A stretch of 34,606 nt of DNA from UBA10906 sp049296695 (GTDB lineage: Bacteria > Pseudomonadota > Gammaproteobacteria > Methylococcales > Methylomonadaceae), in the NCBI GenBank assembly GCA_049296695.1, contig JBAQSX010000083.1:1-34606 (forward strand), given 5' to 3'. Under the pieces are notes generated by a model. The model did not search any database. It worked only from the letters and a program-made list of their open reading frames with translations, and was not told the origin of the DNA. Both the position numbers and the translations under genes were made by a program. Below, piece by piece: positions 17,126 through 24,528 of the stretch. Numbering within the stretch: position 1 is the stretch's first letter; every line of letters begins with the position of its first letter.

Positions 17126-17379
17126 CTATCGTTAATCATCATTTCATCTTTTACTTTAGCAAAAAAGTTTTTAAACAATGATTCAAAACCACGCTAATTA
17201 AAACAACTTCAAATTTAAAATGACTTTTAAATAATATACTGTTTTCAATTCAATATAGCGCGTAAAAATGACTGGCAGTCGTTATGTCACTTTGATATGA
17301 AACTACTATATTTTAATTGAAGCGGTATTAACTTATACTAATGGCTAAACTTTTTGAAATCTTAATTTTATTTATTATT
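17126..17379. other. Convergent intergenic spacer, nothing definite
   Basis: This 254-bp AT-rich spacer separates the plus-strand hydrolase from the minus-strand mmoR. I see no strong hairpin terminator and no ORF. Confidence 0.5.
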
Positions 17380-19158
17380 TTAGTTTGCTGTGTACAATAA
17401 GCCCCCATCAGTTTTATTTAAACCAAAACGCTCAATTTTTTTATATAAAGTGGTGCGGGTAATACCCAAGGCTTTTGCCGCTAAAGAGATATTACCACCA
17501 TAACTTTTTAATGCAGTTTTAATACCGTGCAATTCCCAATCCATTAAACTCATTACCGCATTATCGTGACTGTTCATTAATGCTATCGCGCTGGTTTGTG
17601 GTAATTGTTTTAGCTCGGCTTGTTCTAATTCAGCTAAAAAATCTAAAGGTAATTCTTTTAAACTAATATAAGAACTGCTAGCAGTATATAAAGTGGCTCT
17701 AATCACATTAATTAATTGACGAATATTACCCGGCCACGGGTGCTGTTCAAAAATATTAATTACCTGTTCATCAATATCAAAGGGTTCATCGAGACTCATG
17801 GCAGTTAATTCACGGTGTAATATATGATGCACGATGGCTTTTTTATCGGGGTGTTCTCGCAGGGGTAATAAATGGCAAGTACAACCATTTAAGCGATAAT
17901 ATAAATCACGCCGAAATTTGCCCGCTTCTACTGCGGTTAATAATTGTACATTAGTCGCCGCTACCACTTGAACATCGACTCTAATAGGTTTATTACCGCC
18001 CACTGGGGTAAATTCAGAAGATTCTAACACGCGCAATAAAGTCGATTGTAAATCAAAACTCATATCGCCAATTTCATCGAGAAATAAAATACCTTTATCA
18101 GCTAATAAAAACTTACCCGCTTTACCTGTAGTTTTTGCCCCTGTAAAACTCCCCGATTCATAACCAAATAATTCACTTTCAATTAAATCATGTGGAATAG
18201 AGGCGCAATTAATAGCAATTAAAGGCGCGTCTTTGCGTGGACCCGCGTTTTTAATTAAACGCACAAAATGGTCTTTACCCACACCTGATTCACCTGTAAT
18301 TAATATAGGGACTTTATAGCGTTGCAATTTAACGGCTTTTTTAACTAAGGCATCTAAGGTATGTGAAACCTGACAACTTTCTAAATTTTCGGGGGATTTT
18401 TTTAAATGTTTGAAAGGGATTTTTTTTAAAACACTCTGTTGTGCATTGGTATTTTTAGCCAGCGGTAAATCAGTATTAACCAATACGCAAATTAAATGCA
18501 GAAAGGCAAACAAAGAATTCATATTCTCTTGTTTATCACTAATTAAACCCAAAGCGGCAATTAAATTATTGGTATCATCAAATAAAGGATAACCCACGGT
18601 AGTAAATGGGTGTAACACACTTAAAAAATGTTCCATACCTTGAAAGGCAATGGGTTTTTTTAATTCAATGGCAGTACCTATGCCATTATTACCCAATACC
18701 GATTCTAACCAATTCGCGCCACTTTGTTGCATTCTTGCCATAAAACTACAAGGCAAAGATTTTTCACCCACTACATATAATAATTGACCATTAGCCGAAG
18801 TTAATACCAGCATTAAACCTGCTTCTTTTAAAAACTCGTGGAAATTATAATTGAGTTGTTTGATTAATACTTCGATGTGTTGGGATTGAGGGGTGCTATT
18901 ATTAACATGAGTAATAACAGGATAATGCTCCCAATTGGCATAATTACCCAATGGCAAACAATAATCGTCTAAACAACGCCGCCATGAATCATTTACTTCA
19001 GGGCGTACCCAATCGTATTGTTCGGGTATTGTTCGGGTTTGATTCATCCATTGCCATGCTTGCACAGGACGTTCAATTTGAAATTCAATTGTTTTTTGAA
19101 CGAATAAGGTTTCCTGAGTAATTTTTATTTGCGCTGGAATCTGAGAATTAATGCCCAT
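17380..19158 (-). CDS. mmoR: Sigma-54-dependent activator MmoR
   Basis: This 592-residue enhancer-binding protein has a GAF-like sensor region (about 95-235), a AAA+ sigma-54 interaction domain (about 265-485) and a Fis-type helix-turn-helix at the C terminus (about 556-580, SLAAKALGITRTTLYKKI). Walker A is GESGVGKD (289-296), Walker B is ILFLDEIGD (about 357-365), and the sigma-54-contacting loop reads GSFTGA (336-341) instead of the usual GAFTGA. In known methanotrophs MmoR activates the sMMO operon at a sigma-54 promoter, and such a promoter is present before mmoX. It overall resembles AcoR-type regulators. A terminator separates it from mmoG. The start has AGAGGA just upstream. Confidence 0.92.
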   Translation of the reverse strand: MGINSQIPAQIKITQETLFVQKTIEFQIERPVQAWQWMNQTRTIPEQYDWVRPEVNDSWRRCLDDYCLPLGNYANWEHYPVITHVNNSTPQSQHIEVLIKQLNYNFHEFLKEAGLMLVLTSANGQLLYVVGEKSLPCSFMARMQQSGANWLESVLGNNGIGTAIELKKPIAFQGMEHFLSVLHPFTTVGYPLFDDTNNLIAALGLISDKQENMNSLFAFLHLICVLVNTDLPLAKNTNAQQSVLKKIPFKHLKKSPENLESCQVSHTLDALVKKAVKLQRYKVPILITGESGVGKDHFVRLIKNAGPRKDAPLIAINCASIPHDLIESELFGYESGSFTGAKTTGKAGKFLLADKGILFLDEIGDMSFDLQSTLLRVLESSEFTPVGGNKPIRVDVQVVAATNVQLLTAVEAGKFRRDLYYRLNGCTCHLLPLREHPDKKAIVHHILHRELTAMSLDEPFDIDEQVINIFEQHPWPGNIRQLINVIRATLYTASSSYISLKELPLDFLAELEQAELKQLPQTSAIALMNSHDNAVMSLMDWELHGIKTALKSYGGNISLAAKALGITRTTLYKKIERFGLNKTDGGLLYTAN

Positions 19159-19224
19159 TTTGTCCTCTTGATGTTTTCAAAACTCACTATTTTAGTATCG
19201 AGTTGAAAATATAAAACCTAAGTA

Positions 19225-19233
19225 TTGTCGCGC
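19225..19233. promoter_or_regulatory. TTGTCGCGC motif upstream of mmoR
   Basis: This 9-nt sequence is identical to the core of the palindrome and inverted repeat upstream of mmoX (27869-27900, 27647-27663). It lies about 70 bp before the mmoR start and is flanked by short ATTGT/ACAAT arms. It could be a shared regulator site; the match is short. Confidence 0.3.
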
Positions 19234-19270
19234 CTTGCAACAATTAACACAGGTCAAGATAACAAAATCA

Positions 19271-19306
19271 AAAAAAGAGGCAATGCGGCATAATGTCGCA
19301 TTGCCT
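19271..19306 (-). terminator. Rho-independent terminator of the sMMO operon
   Basis: On the minus strand a 10-bp perfect stem (19297-19306 with 19278-19287) is followed by a T-rich tract (19276-19271). It is about 210 bp beyond the mmoG stop and before mmoR, so it should end the mmoX-to-mmoG transcript. Confidence 0.75.
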
Positions 19307-19480
19307 TTGTTCTAAAATAGAACAGGGCAATATGAAGGTTTGAAAACGTTGTGAATTATTAAAGTAAACTACCACGATAAATACAAATAATACTTAAGAC
19401 TTTAAGGTGTGATGAGCGATTAAATGGATAACGCTATTTAAAGCTTGGTATTATTTGTAAATAAAGTGGTAAATCTTTTT

Positions 19481-19512
19481 AATGTAGGGTCGATTTAAAT
19501 CGACCCTACATT
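19481..19512. repeat. 32-bp perfect palindrome just after mmoG
   Basis: Two 16-bp arms (19481-19496 and 19497-19512) are perfectly complementary with no spacer, based on GTAGGGTCGATTT. It begins 4 bp after the mmoG stop. It is a variant of the GTAGGGGCGATT repeats at 23197 and 23387. There is no T-run, so it is probably a repeat or a 3'-end hairpin rather than a terminator. Confidence 0.8.
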
Positions 19513-19515
19513 GAA

Positions 19516-21201
19516 TTAAGCGCGTGGGTCTTCGCGGGTGGCCGCCGCCCATTCGGGGGAATAACCGTCCATAATTGAAGTATCGGGAACATCCATAATA
19601 ATAGTTTCGGTGGTCATTAAGGTACTCACAATTGAAACCGCAGTGCGTAAGGCTAAACGCATTACTTTAACCGCATCAATAACTCCAATTTCTAAAAAAT
19701 GTCCGTATTGTTGGCTTTGCGTATTAAAGGCTATAGTAACGTCATTATAACTTTCTAATTTAGCAATAACGGCTTCACTATTAAAACCTGCATTGGCTGA
19801 AATCATTTTTAATGGTTGCGCTAATACTTGCTGCATAATAGTAATGCCTTGCTGAACGTGAGCATTTTCGGCAATGACATTATTTAAACTAGTAATACAA
19901 TTAAATAATGCCACGCCACCACCTGCTACGACACCTTCTTCTAAAGCGGCTTTTGCCGACATATAGGCATTTTCAATTCGCACTAAGCGTTCTTTTATTT
20001 CAAAATCAGTAATACCGCCGACACTAAATACCCCTGTTTTAGCGTAAAGTGACGCTAATCTATCTTGTAATTCTTCAAAATCGTGTTTATTACCCGTGGC
20101 AGAGCCTTGACCGGGTTTTTTATCAAGTAATAATTGCGCTTGCAGACGTAAATAATTAGCCAGTGATTCAATAGCTATTGAATCGCCTTTCGCGCCTATA
20201 ATAGTAGTGCTATTGGCACTAATAATGACTTTTTCAGCTTGTCCTAAATGCGCGAGCGTTAATTGTTCTAAACGTGGGCTATTATAATCATCGAGTATTG
20301 CCGTGCCGCCTGTTAATAAGGCTAAATCTTTTAATCTATTTTGACGTTTATCACCAAAACTAGGTGGTTTTACGGCGACTACTTTAAAGATGCCGCGAAT
20401 ATGATTGAGTAATAAACCCGTCAGGGCTTTATCGATAACATCATCGGCAATAATTAATAAGCTACGGTGTTGTTCATTGACTTGTTCTAAAATGGGGATT
20501 AAGTCCATTAAATCGTCAATTTCCCTATCGTATAATAAAATATAGGGATTATCTAATACCGCCTCTTCGCGGGTTTTATCAGTCATAAAATACGGTGATA
20601 AATACCCTTGCTCATAATGAATACCGTCAACAATAGCTAATTCGTCTTCGCGTCCATTACCTAATTGAAAACTCAGTGAACCATGAATGCCTAATTGATT
20701 TAATGCCTCGGCTAATAATTGTCCAACATGGGGTTCATTTTTAGTAGCAACCGCGACGATTTTTTCAATAATATCGTCATTAATCGTAGTAATGGCTTTT
20801 GCGTGTAATTGTTGTTCAATTAAATCTAAGGCTAAATCTAAACCTTTTTTTAATTGCACAGGATGAAAACCTGCGGCAATACTTTTTAAGCTTTCTTGGG
20901 CGAGTTTTTGGGCTAAGACAATCGAAGTAGTCGTGCCATCACCTGCTTGACGTGATACCGCGCCTGCCACATCACGCAACATGCGGCCGCCTAAATCTTC
21001 AATTCTGTCATTTAATATAATAGAGCGGGCAACGGTGACACCATCACGCGTAAATACGGGGGCAATACCTGCGGTGCGGTGTTGAATCATGACCGCTGAG
21101 CCTGAGCTACCTAAAGTAGTAATAGTGGCATTTGCCACGCGATTAATGCCATTCATTAATTGTAATCGCGCTTGGGGATTATAGATAACTTGTTTAGTCA
21201 T
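19516..21201 (-). CDS. mmoG: GroEL-like chaperonin MmoG
   Basis: This is a divergent 60-kDa chaperonin of 561 residues. GroEL landmarks remain: the ATP site GDGTTTS with D88, the AGGGVALF motif, and the C-terminal IGVIDAVKVMRLALRTAVSI segment with its TTET motif. It lacks the Gly-Gly-Met tail of housekeeping GroEL and ends instead in SPEWAAATREDPRA, and no groES is adjacent. In methanotrophs MmoG is required for sMMO expression and is thought to assist folding or assembly of the hydroxylase and/or MmoR. It is the last gene of the operon before the terminator. No clear Shine-Dalgarno precedes the ATG, and 314 bp separate it from the previous gene. Confidence 0.93.
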   Translation of the reverse strand: MTKQVIYNPQARLQLMNGINRVANATITTLGSSGSAVMIQHRTAGIAPVFTRDGVTVARSIILNDRIEDLGGRMLRDVAGAVSRQAGDGTTTSIVLAQKLAQESLKSIAAGFHPVQLKKGLDLALDLIEQQLHAKAITTINDDIIEKIVAVATKNEPHVGQLLAEALNQLGIHGSLSFQLGNGREDELAIVDGIHYEQGYLSPYFMTDKTREEAVLDNPYILLYDREIDDLMDLIPILEQVNEQHRSLLIIADDVIDKALTGLLLNHIRGIFKVVAVKPPSFGDKRQNRLKDLALLTGGTAILDDYNSPRLEQLTLAHLGQAEKVIISANSTTIIGAKGDSIAIESLANYLRLQAQLLLDKKPGQGSATGNKHDFEELQDRLASLYAKTGVFSVGGITDFEIKERLVRIENAYMSAKAALEEGVVAGGGVALFNCITSLNNVIAENAHVQQGITIMQQVLAQPLKMISANAGFNSEAVIAKLESYNDVTIAFNTQSQQYGHFLEIGVIDAVKVMRLALRTAVSIVSTLMTTETIIMDVPDTSIMDGYSPEWAAATREDPRA

Positions 21202-21316
21202 GGGGGTTATTATTGTTGTGTTATTGCCAGTTAATCAACTTTTATTAAATAAAGTCGCTTTTTTTATTAATTAATCACAGGATTTTCAATCAAGATATAT
21301 TATTGTTTCTTTATAA

Positions 21317-21342
21317 AGACGTTGCGATGCAACGTCTCTACA
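21317..21342. repeat. Palindromic repeat, GTAGAGACGTTGCA family, copy 2
   Basis: AGACGTTGC at 21317-21325 pairs with GCAACGTCT at 21329-21337, followed by CTACA. Relative to copy 3 at 21421-21446 it is inverted. Confidence 0.75.
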
Positions 21343-21420
21343 ATAGATTTAATAGTGAGAAAATAATATACGTTTAAAACAAAGGTCTTTTTAATCTATA
21401 GATAACGAAAAATAAACCAC

Positions 21421-21446
21421 TGTAGAGACGTTGCACTGCAACGTCT
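21421..21446. repeat. Palindromic repeat, GTAGAGACGTTGCA family, copy 3
   Basis: AGACGTTGCA at 21426-21435 pairs with TGCAACGTCT at 21437-21446, preceded by TGTAG. With copy 2 it forms an inverted pair about 80 bp apart in the leader of mmoG. Confidence 0.75.
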
Positions 21447-21500
21447 TCATACGATAAGTTTGCTAGTTATTGAATAGCGAAAACTAAACTCCAGTTTTTA

Positions 21501-21794
21501 TTATTTTGATGCTAATTTCATTAGGGTTTGTCCAACTTGGGCGCGATTAGTATGAGCGCGTTTACTACTTGCCCAAGTATAGATTAATAATTTATCCCAA
21601 TAATCTAAGCTGTGTTTTAAATCACTTTCTTCTTGTTCATTTAATTGCTGTTGCCACAAGTCGCGTAATTCTTCAACGCGCTCTAAACCAATTTTTTTAA
21701 TTAAGACTTGCTCGTCTATCGCCAGTTTTTTAATGGTTTCATCTAACGATTGCGCCATTGTTTTTAAAAATTCTTGGTCTTCTGCTTTTATCAT
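21501..21794 (-). CDS. Small helical protein of unknown function between mmoC and mmoG
   Basis: I do not recognise this protein. From the ATG at 21794 it has 97 residues, charged and helical (many Glu, Lys, Leu, Gln), with no cysteine, no membrane helix and no signal peptide. The frame stays open to a TTG at 21857, but those 21 extra codons lie within a perfect inverted repeat (21819-21873), so they are probably not native coding sequence. No good Shine-Dalgarno precedes the ATG. Its place in the sMMO operon, between the reductase and the chaperonin, suggests an accessory or assembly role, which is inference only. Confidence 0.65.
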   Translation of the reverse strand: MIKAEDQEFLKTMAQSLDETIKKLAIDEQVLIKKIGLERVEELRDLWQQQLNEQEESDLKHSLDYWDKLLIYTWASSKRAHTNRAQVGQTLMKLASK

Positions 21795-21818
21795 TGCTAC
21801 TAAGGCGATATTTAAAAT

Positions 21819-21873
21819 GGAGGTCAAGCTTTGCTTGACTTTATTTAATACAGTCAAGCAAAGCTTGACCTCC
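21819..21873. repeat. 22-bp perfect inverted repeat between mmoC and the small gene
   Basis: Arms 21819-21840 and 21852-21873 are exactly complementary (GGAGGTCAAGC...), with an 11-nt spacer. Each arm is itself partly self-complementary (CAAGC-TTT-GCTTG). It begins 10 bp after the mmoC stop. The CAAGCTTTGCTTG core recurs at 28643-28689. Confidence 0.85.
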
Positions 21874-21883
21874 TGTTTTTAAT

Positions 21884-22921
21884 TTAACTACTGCTCGGTA
21901 AAAACTTTTCTAAATAAACATTTTCTTTAGCAATACCTACATCGGCGCAAACCGCATAAGTGGCATCGACCATTCCCGGTGGGCCGCATAAATATAAATC
22001 AGGTTTTACGCCTGTGCCTTGCAAATCAGCGCGTAATATATCCACTACGCTACCTTTTTCACCTTGCCAATTATCGCCCGCTTTCCATACGCAAATTTTG
22101 ACTTTTAAATTAGGCATTTGCTCGCTTAAGGTTTTTAATTCATCGGCATAAAATACTTCTTCTTCAGTATTTACACCAAAATAAATCACGCTTTGTTGCG
22201 GTTCTTGCCATTCCTGCATGTGTCGTATCATTGATACCACAGGGGCTAAACCTGTACCACCTGCAACAAAATAACGATGAGTAAAACCATTTTCTTTTAA
22301 ACCAAAAATACCTGACGGCCCTTTAACATTAATGAGCTGTCCTAAGTGCGCCTCATTTTTTAAGTAATTAGAAAATTTACCGTCTGGCAAAATTCTAATT
22401 AAAAACTCCATTACGCCTGTATTATTAGAAATATTGGCAGGTGAATAAGAACGGGTAATCGTAGTATTGGGGATTTCTAAATCAAAGAATTGTCCCGCGC
22501 TGAGTTTTATTTGTTTATTATCATCAGCGCGTTGTAATACTAATTTAACGACATTACTTGATAGTTGTGATAATTCGATAATTTCAGCGGGAAAGGCTAA
22601 GTTTTCGGGTGAAAAAGAAATACGCTCATAGGTATAAGGAACTTCAACTTCTATATCGGTAGTGGGATAACAACGACATAATAAAACCTCACCTGCTTCT
22701 TCTTCTTCAGAGGGTAATGCCTGTGAGCTGAATTTACCCATGACATAATCGCCTTCTGAGCAAAATCCTTTGCAAGTCGCGCAACCGCCTTCACGGCATG
22801 ATGCCATTAAATATATATCTTGGCGTAGTCCTGCGCTAATTACATCTTCATCAGAGCGGCATTGAAAAGAAACCGATTCATTATCTTGGGTAATAATGGT
22901 GACTTGATGGGTTTTTGCCAT
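21884..22921 (-). CDS. mmoC: sMMO reductase, component C
   Basis: MmoC passes electrons from NADH through FAD and a [2Fe-2S] cluster to the hydroxylase. The 345-residue protein has an N-terminal plant-type ferredoxin domain with cysteines C42, C47, C50 and C82, then an FAD domain with RSYS (157-160), and an NAD domain with GGTGLAP (221-227) and a terminal CGPPGM motif. Length matches other MmoC proteins (about 345-350). It starts 2 bp after the mmoD stop, with AGGAG inside the end of mmoD. It is cytosolic and part of the sMMO operon. Confidence 0.97.
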   Translation of the reverse strand: MAKTHQVTIITQDNESVSFQCRSDEDVISAGLRQDIYLMASCREGGCATCKGFCSEGDYVMGKFSSQALPSEEEEAGEVLLCRCYPTTDIEVEVPYTYERISFSPENLAFPAEIIELSQLSSNVVKLVLQRADDNKQIKLSAGQFFDLEIPNTTITRSYSPANISNNTGVMEFLIRILPDGKFSNYLKNEAHLGQLINVKGPSGIFGLKENGFTHRYFVAGGTGLAPVVSMIRHMQEWQEPQQSVIYFGVNTEEEVFYADELKTLSEQMPNLKVKICVWKAGDNWQGEKGSVVDILRADLQGTGVKPDLYLCGPPGMVDATYAVCADVGIAKENVYLEKFLPSSS

Positions 22922-22923
22922 AA

Positions 22924-23169
22924 TTAATTCACTCCTATTTTGGCTTTACCTAAAAAAGCTAATACATGATTGACTGCTCTTTTTGAAGCGTCAAAGGTTA
23001 ATGAACAGCCTTCTTGTATTAATTGATTATTTTGGTAAATCATCCATTGCCACATACATTCCACGTCTTGGCTATAAGCGATAAAACCATCGGCATTATA
23101 GATTAAGGTGGCATTGCTGTTTTCCATGTCACTAATATCATGTGGGGCTAATGCTAATTGAGTTGCCAT
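22924..23169 (-). CDS. mmoD: MmoD, small sMMO-associated protein
   Basis: This 81-residue protein keeps the MmoD core: AYSQDVECMWQWMIYQN followed by IQEGCSLTFDASKRAVNHVL. MmoD is not a catalytic subunit; in other methanotrophs it has been linked to hydroxylase binding and to the copper switch between sMMO and particulate MMO. It is shorter than the roughly 100-residue MmoD of Methylococcus capsulatus at both ends. An in-frame stop 8 codons upstream of the ATG (23191-23193) rules out a longer N terminus. No Shine-Dalgarno is visible. A 410-bp repeat-filled spacer separates it from mmoZ, while mmoC follows after 2 bp. Confidence 0.9.
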   Translation of the reverse strand: MATQLALAPHDISDMENSNATLIYNADGFIAYSQDVECMWQWMIYQNNQLIQEGCSLTFDASKRAVNHVLAFLGKAKIGVN

Positions 23170-23195
23170 AGTTGTTTTATTGATATTAAATTAAT

Positions 23196-23407
23196 GGTAG
23201 GGGCGATTTTAATCGCCGTTATTAATATAGTATTTCAGTTTTATATTAATTAAAGATGCTCGTCCAACGGCAGGGATGCCGAAATCCAGAAACCACGGAT
23301 GGTATATATATAAGCACATCCCTGTAACTGGATTCCAGCATCCCTGCTGGAATGACGCTTATCTAAAAACTAAAACACTATAAACAGCGATTAAAATCGC
23401 CCCTACA
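23196..23407. repeat. Nested inverted-repeat element between mmoZ and mmoD
   Basis: An outer exact 20-bp inverted repeat (23197-23216 with 23387-23406; GTAGGGGCGATT...) continues inward with partial matches. It encloses a second inverted repeat (23261-23289 with 23328-23357) built on GGCAGGGATGC and GGAATCCAG, of the kind dispersed in many gammaproteobacterial genomes. The whole 210-bp block is self-complementary and non-coding. Confidence 0.8.
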
Positions 23408-23420
23408 TTGATAATAGGGT

Positions 23421-23452
23421 GCAAAGATATAACCCCATTGTTATATCTTTGC
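23421..23452. repeat. 13-bp hairpin in the mmoZ-mmoD spacer
   Basis: GCAAAGATATAAC (23421-23433) pairs perfectly with 23440-23452 around a 6-nt loop. There is no T-run on the minus strand, so it is not an obvious terminator; it may stabilise or process the mRNA. Confidence 0.6.
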
Positions 23453-23502
23453 TAGATTAAGACCAATTACCCGCTTGTGTTTGGTAATTCATCTTTTTGG
23501 GG

Positions 23503-23569
23503 GTAGTTCTGCTCATCAATGAATACTTAACGCTTTATAAGCTAAGCATTCTTTTTATAACAGAACTAC
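23503..23569. repeat. Hairpin immediately after mmoZ
   Basis: GTAGTTCTG (23503-23511) pairs with CAGAACTAC (23561-23569), and the interior contains a second imperfect stem (around GAATACTTA and TAAGCATTC). It begins 11 bp after the mmoZ stop, a position suited to protecting the 3' end of the mmoXYBZ mRNA. Confidence 0.55.
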
Positions 23570-23579
23570 TCGTTTTTAA

Positions 23580-24083
23580 TTACTGTAAAGTAATGACTTT
23601 AACGCCGCGTACTTTACGCAATTCTTCTAATGGCAAGGCGTAATAATCGGTATTACGCAATTCCATTAATTTAGTCCCTAAAATACGGTCAGTGTCCATA
23701 AAGACATTAACAGGCATAACAGGTGATTTATAATCTAAGCGGAAGTTAATATGAATACGTTCAGCTTCATATTGGTCGGTGCAAGCATTCATTTTAGCGA
23801 CTACCGCGTCGGCTACTGCTTGCGCGTTTTCACCTGTGGTGCAGTTATTTAATATCTGCGTGTCGGTTAATTCAGCGTGTTTTAATAACGCGACTTTTTC
23901 TTCAATTTTGCATTCAATCCATAATGCGTCTAAATCAAGTGAATAATCAGTGCGTAATGGTGAAGTATAGGTTTTACGAAAATCAGTTAAAAAGGCAGCG
24001 CCTGCGGCAAGCGTTTTTAATGCACCGATTTTTTGTACCCATTCATCACGCACAGGATTGTCGTGTACTTTGTAATTTGCCAT
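23580..24083 (-). CDS. mmoZ: Methane monooxygenase hydroxylase gamma subunit
   Basis: MmoZ is the gamma subunit of the (alpha-beta-gamma)2 sMMO hydroxylase and has no metal site. The 167-residue length matches the family (about 170), and segments such as VHDNPVRDEWVQKIGALKT and FRKTYTSPLRTDYSLDLD are characteristic. It lies 10 bp after mmoB with GGAG before the ATG. After its stop the operon is interrupted by the 410-bp repeat-rich spacer. Confidence 0.97.
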   Translation of the reverse strand: MANYKVHDNPVRDEWVQKIGALKTLAAGAAFLTDFRKTYTSPLRTDYSLDLDALWIECKIEEKVALLKHAELTDTQILNNCTTGENAQAVADAVVAKMNACTDQYEAERIHINFRLDYKSPVMPVNVFMDTDRILGTKLMELRNTDYYALPLEELRKVRGVKVITLQ

Positions 24084-24093
24084 TGCGTTGCTC

Positions 24094-24519
24094 CTATGCG
24101 GCTTGTAAATCTTCTAATTTACGGTCAAGACCCATTAATTCTGAAGTAATGGTAAATACATCACCCAGTGTATAAGCGCGTCCAATAGTTGAAGACACAT
24201 CGACTAATAAGTCATAAACAGAAAAACTTCTGCCTAATAACTCAGCGACTTCGGCGGCATCGATTTCAATTTTACCTGTGGCTTTTAACCACCAATAACC
24301 CGCTCTATCTTCAACCACTAAGGTTGGATTATCCGCTTTGCGGTCGCCTAATAATATTTCTTCAACAATAATGTTGATTTCATCAGACTTTTTTAATACT
24401 AAAACCACTTCGTTACTTTCATGAACGACTTGGTTTTCTTCGGCAAAATATTCATCGGCAAATTCTTTACCGTTTTTTGCCATAATACCCGCGCCGTAGG
24501 CATTTGAACTTTTAGACAT
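24094..24519 (-). CDS. mmoB: sMMO regulatory (coupling) protein B
   Basis: MmoB binds the hydroxylase and controls substrate and oxygen access to the di-iron site; it carries no cofactor. The 141-residue length equals that of the Methylococcus protein, and the sequence begins MSKSSNAYGAGIMAKNG with the flexible N-terminal tail important for function, followed by the compact core (IIVEEILLGDRKADNPTL, GYWWLKATGKIEID). It sits between mmoY (9 bp) and mmoZ (10 bp), preceded by AAGGA. Confidence 0.97.
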   Translation of the reverse strand: MSKSSNAYGAGIMAKNGKEFADEYFAEENQVVHESNEVVLVLKKSDEINIIVEEILLGDRKADNPTLVVEDRAGYWWLKATGKIEIDAAEVAELLGRSFSVYDLLVDVSSTIGRAYTLGDVFTITSELMGLDRKLEDLQAA

Positions 24520-24528
24520 GAGGATTCC

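Noticed and set aside
19481..19512. Terminator of mmoG
   Set aside because: The perfect palindrome is not followed by a T-run on the minus strand. The hairpin at 19271-19306 is the better terminator.
19516..21201. Housekeeping GroEL
   Set aside because: It lacks the Gly-Gly-Met tail and an adjacent groES, is divergent in sequence, and sits in the sMMO operon.
23261..23357. Insertion sequence remnant in the mmoZ-mmoD spacer
   Set aside because: There is no transposase fragment and no clear target-site duplication. A nested non-autonomous repeat explains the structure.
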